A stretch of 64,000 nucleotides of DNA from the NCBI RefSeq assembly GCF_964199755.1, contig NC_133910.1, positions 11,106,711 through 11,170,710 on the forward strand, read 5' to 3'. The notes under the pieces were generated by a model. The model saw nothing but the letters and a program-made list of their open reading frames with translations. It was not told the DNA's origin and made no database searches. Shown piece after piece: positions 54,601-64,000 of the stretch (position 1 is its first letter; each line of letters begins with the position of its first letter). The stretch comes from Larus michahellis. Lineage: Eukaryota > Chordata > Aves > Charadriiformes > Laridae. The translations under genes were made by a program, and so were the position numbers.

Positions 54601-56138
54601 ACTTACAGCGATTAACTAAAATTCTAATTTAAAAACCTTTAATCTGACACGTTTGTAAAGTTCTAGAGAAAGTCGGGTCAAAACGGCCCCCGGGGTGGGC
54701 AGAGGTGACGGTGGGGCTGTCCCCAGGCCAGGGCACCCCCGGCACAGGCAGGGGCAAACCCAGCCCAGGGCAGGGGCTGTGCAAGGGAAGGGTGGACCCC
54801 TCTGCACACCTGCCAGGCGCAAAAACGCGTGAAAACCTGTTTTCTTCCTCTGACGCGCGAGTGCAGGTTGGGTGTGAGAGGACAGGACCGGCTACATTCA
54901 GAATCTCGGTCAGCAGGAGTAATTAAGCGTAGATAACACGTATACTTACATGCACCCTGACAGGAATAGTCACGTCTCTTCTGTAGCCAATAAAACTTAA
55001 GATTTTCATTTAATTTTAAATATGGATCTCCTACCTTTTTGTAGAATATTGATATCAATCATTAAATAATGCCAGATCTGTCAAACCAAGTAACCTGCAC
55101 AAAAAAAATTTGCATATGGATATGCTAAACCTGTCTAAAGGCTCAAATGAAGATGTGTGTGTGTGTGTATGTATGTGTGTGTAACTTTGGGCTAGCAAAA
55201 GAACTGCAGATTTAACATGCATTTAGCTGCAAATCCAAATGCTTTCATGGCTCTATCAATAAGACTTACTTTAGGTTTTGTTTTGTTGGTATTGTTTGGG
55301 GTTTGTTTTTTTTTAAAAACAAAAAGAACTTAGAAACACAAAACCATAAACCCACAACTACACGGATCACCTAAACTAAGATTTGCTAAATGTCAATTTT
55401 AGTGAATTCATTTGTCCTACTACAGAAGACATTTGTAAAGCCAGCAGCGTTGCTGCGGCAATCCAAACATGTAAAAGGTTTTCAGACATGTCAGTAAACA
55501 AAATGAACTAACTTTCTGGATCACTTCTACACTTACTTTTATTTTAATTTAGCCTTAACTCTAACTTAAGATTTAGCACAAATAGAAGTTGACAAAAGCA
55601 GAGAGACTCACACTCGCATCTGTAACGCCTCTTGCTGTGCACCCACATAGATGCACTTCATTATCAATTTCTTACCCTGCAGAACCCAAATAAAACCACC
55701 CCGTGACTTTGCCATGATCTCTTTTAGAAGAGGAGAGCTCTGCCCAAGCAGGCCTGAGCAAACAGCCCCTTTGCTGCCTTTGCCACTTCTTCCAGTGTTT
55801 ACTGTTCACATAGTTTTGACATGAATCCCCTCCTGCTCGAGGCCGGGGAACGGGCCGCGGGACGGGCCACTCCATCAGGGAGCTGCAGCCCAGCAAGGCA
55901 CGTCCTCCACTGCCCACATTCCTCTGCAGCAATGGCAGCACCAGCTCCATCCGCGCTCCCCACGCCGCTGCAGACAGGGAGGGAAGGGACGGACTCAGGG
56001 TGACACCCCCAGCCACGCCGGGGGACAGGGACATCTTTGAGGGCCTCCTATTGCTACAGCTTCAGCTAGCATCACCTCCTGCGATCAAGGAAGCAGAGTT
56101 GGTTTTGGGGGGGTTGTTGGTTTGGGTTTTTTTTTTCC
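48641..56138. other. Non-coding DNA, AT-rich islands, no exon recognised
   Basis: Unique sequence throughout. Small frames do not resemble proteins. AT-rich islands at 53690-54130, 54480-54660 and 54900-55650 contain perfect octamers at 54498 and 55108 and TTAATTA at 54512. A (TG)n repeat is at 55153-55182. Confidence 0.4.
55153..55182 (+). repeat. (TG)n microsatellite
   Basis: TG dinucleotides with two TATG interruptions, about 30 bp. Confidence 0.9.
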
Positions 56139-56686
56139 ACAGGATCATGGAATGGTTTGGGTTGGAAGGGACCTTAAAGCCCACCCAGTGCCACCCCTGC
56201 CCTGGGCAGGGACACCTCCCACCAGCCCAGGTTGCTCCAAGCCCCGTCCAACCTGGCCTTGAACCCCTCCAGGGATGGGGCAGCCACAACCTCCCTGGGC
56301 AACCTGGGCCAGGGGCTCACCACCCTCACAGCAAACAATTTCTTCCCCATCTCTCATCTAAATCTCCCCTCTTTCAGTGTAAAACCGTTCCACCTCATCC
56401 CATGGCTCCCCTCCCTGCTCCAGAGTCCCTCCCCAGCTTTCCTGGAGCCCCTTTAGGGACTGGAAGGGGCTGGAAGGTCTCCCCGGAGCCTTCTCTTCTC
56501 CAGGCTGAACCCCCCCAGCTCTCTCAGCCTGTCCTCCCAGCAGAGGGGCTCCAGCCCTCCCAGCATCTCCGGGGCCTCCTCTGGCCCCGCTCCAACAGCT
56601 CCGTGTCCTTCTGCTGTTGGTGCCCCGGAGCTGGAGGCAGCGCTGCAGGGGGGTCTCACGGAGCGGAGCAGAGGGGCAGAATCCCT
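56139..56686 (-). mobile_element. CR1 LINE fragment, minus orientation
   Basis: It has the same layout as the copy at 48.1 kb, with nearly identical blocks and the same approximate 5' truncation point. The tail reads CACAGGATCATGGAATGG. A T-rich run precedes the tail on the plus strand. Confidence 0.95.
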
Positions 56687-59600
56687 TCCCTGAACCCATT
56701 TTGTTTCTTTCTTCTTTTCTTTTTTTCTAAATTGTGTATAAGCAAATCCTTTCCCAACAAAACCCAAGCCAGAGCCCATCCCAGCACAGCGAGCACCGTG
56801 AACCAGTGCCCACTCAATGGGTCCCCTCTGTTGCCCTGGGCTTTATTTGGATCCCACCTCCTGGAGCCACCCTTGTCCACACACCAGCTCGGGGTCTGGT
56901 GACCTGCAGCTCAGAGGCAGATGACTAGTCAGCATGTGGGACATGAGTCACAGGCCACCATCGGCCTCACCTGAACGCCGGTGCCTTCAGCTACCCAGTA
57001 GAAAACAGAGAATCCTTTTAGCCAAACTGGTACAAAATTGTGCTTTAAAGTTATTACCCAAACCCCCCAAATCCATAGTTCCGCAAAGGTAGGAGAGGTC
57101 CCCAGGGAGAAGCGGCAAACTATATCCATGAGTTTCTCGTGACCTTACGGAGATTGCCATGACAACACTGCTTCGATCCTCCAAACATGGATATATTCAT
57201 TTGCACCAGTGTGATTGAGAATAATTAGAGCGAGATTCCCCGAGCCAGGGAGTCACAACCGTACAGCAGTTCATGGCAGCGGAGCCCGAGTTTCGGGGGA
57301 AGCAGCCTCAAATTTAAATGTAAAAAAGAAAACCCACAACACTCTTTAGAGCCGCGTGACCTAATTCATTATAAAGAATGTCAGTTAGCAAACCTTTTAA
57401 ATAAAACATTAAGCTAGAGGTAATTTGAAGCCTTGTGGATTTTGTTTTACTCAATTATTTTCTAATGCTTCAACTTCAAGAATAAATATGCAGAAATAGA
57501 AAAAAAAATACTAAGGGTTTCATTTAATTCTCTTTCAAAAGAAATGAAGACATTCATACTCAACCAAAACACCCTCAACCAAGCCAGATTTTTAATTAAA
57601 ACTTTTACGTCCTACAAGATTCTTCAAGGTTGTAATATCTGCTTCCACATCCGTGAGCTAGCATCACGCTCGCAGAAGGGCGAGCCCGTAATTCACGTTA
57701 GAATAACCTGTGCTACACATCAGAATAACTTATTTCCAAGACACATACTCACAAATTAAACCAGGTTTGAATATATATATTTTTTTTTTTTTTTCCCCTT
57801 GCCCATAATTTACATAACCAGGTGCAATTTTCACTCTGTTTGTTGGGAAGAGTTTCCCTCCAGCAGCCAGAGAGACGGCAGAAAATCACGCTGGCCTCTG
57901 CTTTGGTTTTCTAAACGTGTGACGGTGAGAACATGGTTGTAGCGAGGCAGGTAGGAATACAAAACCTGGAGAAGAGCGGGAGAGGATAAAAGCCACTGTT
58001 GATATGCACAGTCTAATACGAGGTTAATTGGGAAATGGGGGAAAACAAAGGGAAGGAGCTTGGAGATTAGCGTTGAAAATGCTCTTCTAAGAAATACTAT
58101 AAACCCCAAAGAAATTCTAGTTCTTCATGCTGCAGCCCTTCATAGAGGTTGGGCTTACCTACAGGAAGAATCATTTAGAGTCTAGAAAATTTCCCTGTAT
58201 TTTAAAGGACTCTCAGGTCTTCCTTCAACCTGGACAAGGTTTTCTGAGCGTTTTGCCCCATCCCCGGACACGATCCCAAAGGGGAGTATGGGACTCACAC
58301 GAAGGGAACAGGGAAGGAACCATTCTATGGTTGGACTTGATGATCTCAAAGGTCCTTTCCAACCATGAAGATTCTATGATTCTATGATATTTCCGACTGG
58401 AAATACAAGGGGAACATGGGGAACGAGCAATCGCCTGTCCACCATGAGAGATAACGCTGCTGTCCCAGTTAAACACAGCCCACCTCGAGGACGCAGCCCA
58501 CCCAGGACAGCCCAAGGAGCTACAAGCCCCCCAGCCCCATGTCCCCTGAGACCTGCGGGGACGGAGGCTCTCGGCCAGGTGGCTGCTGGTGGCTCCTCAG
58601 CCCGTGTTCTGGGATAAACAAATAGAGTCAAAAGGAAGAGTCCTTGGGAGCAAAAAAAAAAAAAAAAAGGAAAGTTAAAGTTTAGAGCTAAATCTCTGAT
58701 GTTCATTTGTTTTCCAGAGGACACCAGAAAGAGATGTGCAGGAGCGTGCTCTGCTAGCAAGGTCGGCACTGCGAAACCTCCCGGAGATAAAGAAACGCAG
58801 GAGGTAAAAAGATCCCTTTCTGCCATCATGTCCAGAGTAAAACACCTCACTACTTTGATTCATCCTTCCATGCACTCTTTTAAAAAGTAAAAAACTGTCC
58901 TTTCCCAGTAATTCCTTCGGTGGGCTCCAGCGTGCACCTCCCCGTGATGGGGGGCGAGCAGGACACCAGGAGCTGCCCCAGGCAGCACCAGCTCTTGTAA
59001 TCGCTCGCTGCCGGAATTATCACATCACCACCACACCCTGGGGCCACTTTGGGGGGTATTAAAACTTCTCTGTGCCACCGAAATACGGTATTTCGTCTTG
59101 GCAGAAGGTATCAACGGCGGGAGCCAGCTGAGCACCGTCGTGCACATGGCACAGATACATCCACCCGCCCGGGGCGCTCCCACCCGGCTCCACCACAGGC
59201 TGCTTCTGAAGATCGAAACCCACAGATGAATCCTTTTCTCTGCAGCAGAGAATAAACAAGGATTAGTATTCACCCGTTCACAACAGGGAAACCCTGCAGC
59301 TAGAGGTGGAGCCAGTCAATGCCCGAACACCCAGCCTAAGTTGCTTGAAGAATGTTAACGACAACTTCCAGCTTATTGATCTAATTTGGTTTGATTTTAA
59401 AATATTGAGTTATCTAACCTAACGCAACAAAAAGTCGGAAAATTTCCCATGCCGGTGAAAACTCTCTCTGCCATTTTGTGACACTGTAATTCAATATATA
59501 TCTCTGAATACGACTGACTTTTCTCAATCACATTTGTATTGAGAAATGCCTAAAAAAAAAAAAATTCAGGACAAAGGCTACAGTTTTTCAAAATGATCTT

Positions 59601-61600
59601 AAGTGTCTGAAAAACAGGGATCTACAGTGAACGAGCCTTTCCAGCTCTGACTGCAATCTGCAGCTTCTAAATATTTTAGTCATTTAAACCAGCTACAATA
59701 TTTATTAGGGTCTGGTTTTGTCAATCAATCTATAATGAGCAGAACAGACAATATCTATAAAACAATCCCCTCGATTTTAGTGCAGTCTGGTTGGTTTCTG
59801 TATTAGAAAGGGGCAGCTCTCAACCGATACAACCAGTTTCTAACAAACCAAAAAAATAAAATAAAATATGGAGGAGGGATGAAGCCGGTGGCAAAACCCA
59901 CAGTGACTTCAGCCAGGGCCAGGATCTCCTCCAGGAAAGCGCTGATGCTCGGAGGAACCCAGAGCAGATGCCAAGGCCGGGCCACCTCGGAGCAGGACCA
60001 TCCGTCCCCCGGCCAGGCACTGCCCCTCGTTCAGGATGGTCTTAGCGGGACCGGCGATACAGAGCCCCAACAGTGCAGTAAGTGCTCAATATTGGAGACG
60101 GGGGGGGTCGGACACTGTGCGGGGAATTGAGGCCAGGTACCTCCAAGTCGCTGCTGAGGAGGACGGCGATGCCGTGCACCCCTGCTCCTTGGAAACGGGA
60201 GACACACCACCGGATAATTTCAGCGAGCGATGAATTGCTGACAACTAAACACAGCCCGTAATGACTCTCAGTACGGATTTGAAACAACGATCGAAACACA
60301 AAAAGCCTCTCTGTCTATTCCTGAACCCGCGAGGTACACTACTCTCCCCCCCAACCCCAGCCCTCATTTTAAAATTCATCCTTTATCAGCTTGAGCTGAG
60401 AAAATCCAGTAGAAAGGCACAAATGGATTGTGCTAGTAAGCAGAAAAACTGTTACATCTTCTGAATGTAATTTTGCCAAAAGCCTCTGCACAATTTTTTT
60501 TGTCACGCTTTGCATTATGAAGGAAATTTCTTTTTAGAAGAACAGGAGAATGATTTGCATAATATTCTTTGCAAGTTAATATCAGCCTCTGATAATGATC
60601 TCTGCATAATGCAAAAACGTTTGAGAAGACTGTTACAACACTAAGTAATCATATTTTAAATTATGTTTCCCTTTATAGAAAGGTGTTGCAAAAACACACA
60701 GACATGAAATCTGTCTGTTGAAGTCCCAAGAACCACCTGACCATCTTCCCACTATTCTACTGTTACAGATTGCAACACTGCCTTTCAAAATCTTACAAAA
60801 CAAATTACGCTGCAACAGTCTGGCTTCACAGAAGGCAGAGCTTTTTCCTGTGCTGATGCTCCGGCACATTACATTTCACAAGAGCTTCTGATGTACCACA
60901 CGGGTTAAGCAAGGACCTAGAAATTAAGAGGTAATACAACTAGGCGTACCACAGCAATTTAGGCGGATTCTCACACCGAGCCGCGAGGTAACACCGAGAG
61001 GAGGTGGCAGCACCGGGGCATACCCGAATTGCCACCAGGTACTGGGAACACTGGTTTATCTGGGCTTTTTCTTCTGCCCGGTTGGCTGCAGAGCCATTTA
61101 CAGCGCACTGGGAATTCAGACCGTGCCACCACTGTCACGTCCCCACCACGCGAGAAGGTGTCCCCTCCAGCAGCCAGCGATCTTCCCGAAATCTCTGCGA
61201 GGGATGAGGTGTTGTCTGATGCAGTCACAAGATCGCCATCCTTCATGCTTAATTAGGTCAGGAGCTAAACATAAAAAGAAGAGGTCCAGGAGGAAGCCAT
61301 CCATCCAGGCATGTCGAGCAGCATCCTCTTAGATGTGGGCACCGACTATTTCCCTCAACCCATCTCAAACGGGGGATGTGGGTGGGAAGCTAATGCACTT
61401 GGATACTAAATGCTTAATATGTCACTAAGACTTAACAACCACAACCAGGCGGTTTAAACCTGGGTGAACCTTCCCCCAGCTAAAATAAAACTGCCAAAAG
61501 GAATTCAGAGAGGCTCCTGGGGCAGCCCGTGCGCAAGGCAATAAAACAGAGGAGTCGCACACTTCAATTAAGCAAAGAAAGACAACACGTTCACACCAAT
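56687..61600. other. Non-coding DNA, largely AT-rich, no exon recognised
   Basis: Apart from a CR1 tail at 58.3 kb and T/A runs (57779-57794, 58651-58668), this is unique sequence. AT-rich islands at 57180-57780, 59340-59770 and 60440-60960 look like candidate regulatory DNA; the last has an octamer ATTTGCAT at 60553. Confidence 0.4.
58320..58388 (+). mobile_element. CR1 LINE 3' tail remnant
   Basis: Only the last about 70 bp remain: GGTTGGACTTGATGATCTCA, then AAGGTCCTTTCCAACC and two ATTCTATG octamers. The subfamily differs from the neighbouring copies (GACTTGATGATC form). Confidence 0.88.
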
Positions 61601-63300
61601 CTATTTCTCATCGTGCAAATGATGTAACGGTCTCAGATTTGGAAGAAAGCACGAGGCGGGCTCCCCGGCGTGGGCTGTGCTCCCGCCAGCGCTGCCACAC
61701 AGTGCCAGCGCCAGTACGTGCCCCAGAAACCAAATGTCCCCTGGCTCTGCCCATAGCATCCGCAGGACCGCCGAGGACAGTACATATAGTCCAGCTCGCG
61801 CTACCCACGCCGCTAACATATACAACAGGGCATCATTCAGCGCTGAGGGTGGGTGGTTTTTTTCCCACCTACAAAACCAAGTCTCACATTCAAATACCAG
61901 ATCTGTGCAGTCCAGGCAGGGAGAAAACAGCCTCTTCGCATGTCAGAGCGAGCTCGGCGAGGCAGTTGTCTCTGCTCGGCTGATAGACATCGTAAGGGAG
62001 ACCTGTGATGGGTCCCCTCCCCTACAAGGTCTGGGAACTTGCAGAGTTTGTCTGACCGCAGTCAATGCCAGGCAGGAGAAGAACCGCCAGGGTAAGTTCT
62101 CAGATCAGAGGCTGGCCAGACAGTTTTTAGGGGAGATTCTCGCAGACTCTTACGTCTTGGTGGCATTGGCTGTCACAGTGAACACGCCGAGATGATTTTG
62201 CTGGGCCTTCAGCTCATTGAGTCTCCCCACAGCAGGCTGTGCGTGCAGATGCTCTGGCACTGTGGACACAAACCCCTCGGTGTCCCCTGGCTGCTCAGCA
62301 CACCAGGGGACAGATGCTTCTGCAGGGTATCGCCACGTCCCAGCACTCCCCGCCTGGAACCAGCCCAGGCTAAGCCTCCAACAATCCCCCGCTCCAGCCC
62401 ATCATCTCCTTTGCACACCTCTTTTATGAATTTCAAACAGTTCCTTGCTACACCCCATCACAGGATTCCTCGAACGGGTTTGCAAACCCCTTGCCCTCTC
62501 CCTGCCAGAAACACCGATGCTGAACCCACCAGCAGCAACCTCGTCTCTGTGCTGACGACGGGGCTCCTCTGCAGCTCCAAAACTCATGGAACGGTGACCA
62601 AAATGAAAACCAGCGATGGACGCAACACTGGAAGAAGGGAAAATCAGCGGCTCCCACGCTCTGGTGCAGACCACGCCTGTGGCCGCAGCACACACCAGCC
62701 ATCAGCACGGGGTCGGGGCTGCTGGAGCCGCAGGTCTGGTGCTTGGCACAGAATTCATTGCAACTCTTTAACGAGCAGATTGTAAATCAGCTGACTGTTT
62801 GCGGAGATGAGAGCTGTGACCGTGGCGAGGAAGCCTGGCCACCAGCTTGTGGAGGATGCAGTCACACAGAAAGCCCACAAAGAGGCCCCCACCCACAGCA
62901 CAAGGCCACCAACACCTCCAGCCGTGTCCAGCTGCGTCCCCAGCAAACCTGCAGAAGCATTTCCACGAACAGCAGCGGGGGAATGGATTTTACCCTCCGA
63001 GTGCCAGCTCAACACTGATTCTTGTTCATGATGCTGCAGCACAGCGGGTCCCGGGGTGAAGCCCCTACCGCCCTGACCGCTCAGGGACACCAAGTGGGGC
63101 AAGCAGCATTGGGAACTTATTTTTTTCAAAAATTGCAAGCAAATCTCTCCCTTCCTTCCCCAAACTGACACATCCATCCATACCGGCGGGTGGTACCACC
63201 AAATGCGATTCATGTGCCCCCTACCCGCCTCCTGCATGCCCGACACAGCCATCACCCCGACACCAGGAGGAAAAGCTTCTCCGGAGTCCCAGCAAACACC
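61601..63300. other. GC-rich segment open in several frames on both strands, origin unknown
   Basis: Frames of 172 (61677-62195, +), 197 (62192-62785, +) and 166 codons (62755-63255, -) overlap or abut. None resembles a known protein, and their start contexts are unremarkable. It could be GC-driven chance, a decayed element or an unannotated exon; I cannot tell which. Confidence 0.3.
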
Positions 63301-64000
63301 TCAGCCGTCGGCACATGCGCTGGGGAGATCACGAGGGTGTGGGAACCGCCTCGTGAACTGCCTGAACCGAATATTTCTATTGCTAATGCTGCACGCTGCA
63401 TTTTACATAACATTTACGAGACAGAGAGGAGGAGGCCGGAGGGTGGGGAGCTCACAGCCAGTTTTTCGACCGCCTGCGAGACGATTCCAGCAGCACGGAC
63501 CCGTGCCGCACCGCCGAGGGAGGCTGCCAGAGCAGGGCTCCTGTCGGGCTGGCACTCGGCATTCATCTGTGTCCCTTTATAAATATATTGTGATAAACTG
63601 CTTGAAGAATCTGGGGAGGGAAATACCAGTTTGGAGGTGCGAGGGCTGCGTTTATTTTTCAAGGCGATATAAAATCATGACTTTCACCATATAAAACCTT
63701 ACAAAACAAGTAGTAAAGCCTACTGGGATATTTTTGTTCTTTTAAAAAAAAAAAAAAAAAAAATCACTTAAAAAGCAACACGATGGGCTCTGGACATCAC
63801 CAGTACCACTGCAGTGGTCCTCTGTATTTTGTTGGTGGCCAAGCAGAAAAAATAACACTCGATGCCCCGCTGAGCTGCGGCGGGGTGCAGGGCCCGAACC
63901 AGACAGGCTCAGGCTGCAGGATGCAGACCACGAGCTCATCACGGTGCCAGGCAGATGGATCAAAGCCTGCAGGAGATCTTTGCTCCTCTCTGGCGCAGGA
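63301..64000. other. Non-coding end of window
   Basis: Unique sequence with an A19 run (about 63744-63762). No exon or repeat family is recognised. Confidence 0.4.

Noticed and set aside
56000..56902. 300-codon plus-strand frame
   Set aside because: Mostly antisense translation of a CR1 3' end; the same peptide recurs over the CR1 copies at 20.4 and 48.1 kb.
61677..62195. Endogenous retrovirus remnant
   Set aside because: No LTR pair, primer site, protease or reverse transcriptase motif could be seen; left as unexplained.

Overview
The window looks like bird nuclear DNA. It is GC-rich with embedded AT-rich islands. It carries several 5'-truncated CR1 LINE copies, the typical avian repeat, with the usual 3' ends and ATTCTATG-type tails. 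The one protein-coding gene I can prove is an intron-split vertebrate gene. I see no operons, ribosome-binding sites, CRISPR, tRNA or rRNA. The species cannot be fixed from sequence alone. The human NACC2 region (9q34.3) corresponds to chicken chromosome 17, so an avian microchromosome is likely; that is inference.

The gene is NACC2, a BTB/POZ and BEN-domain transcriptional repressor related to NAC1, on the minus strand. Five coding exons, rebuilt from splice sites and reading phase, are (in transcript order) 32711-31847, 22625-22458, 19501-19396, 19107-19010 and 15909-15410. They join to 1737 nt, or 578 codons plus stop, without a break. A long 3' UTR appears to run from 15409 to about 10.24 kb. 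The first coding exon begins with a 62-nt 5' UTR segment (32773-32712) carrying two upstream AUGs. A CpG-rich, TATA-containing segment near 34.2-34.35 kb with a perfect splice donor is a candidate non-coding first exon. A more distal promoter, outside the window, is equally possible.

Layout: 1-10.2 kb lies 3' of the gene and holds a CR1, two minisatellites and AT-rich possibly regulatory islands, with no gene recognised. 10.2-15.4 kb is the 3' UTR. 15.4-32.8 kb is the coding body, with CR1 copies in two introns. 32.8-34.3 kb is 5' intron plus candidate promoter. 34.84-35.79 kb is a C-rich 48-bp minisatellite, G-rich on the gene's sense strand. 36-64 kb has no recognisable exon; it holds three CR1 pieces, simple repeats, octamer-bearing AT-rich islands and two unexplained open-frame areas (44.4-45.1 and 61.6-63.3 kb). 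It is either the long 5' intron of NACC2 or upstream intergenic DNA.

I did not find a new biological system that I can defend. The best leads are the nested uORFs at the NACC2 start, the G-quadruplex-prone minisatellite, the higher-order minisatellite at 3.6-4.2 kb, the exact 19-bp tandem array at 7.6 kb, and the A-rich/U-rich tracts in the 3' UTR.
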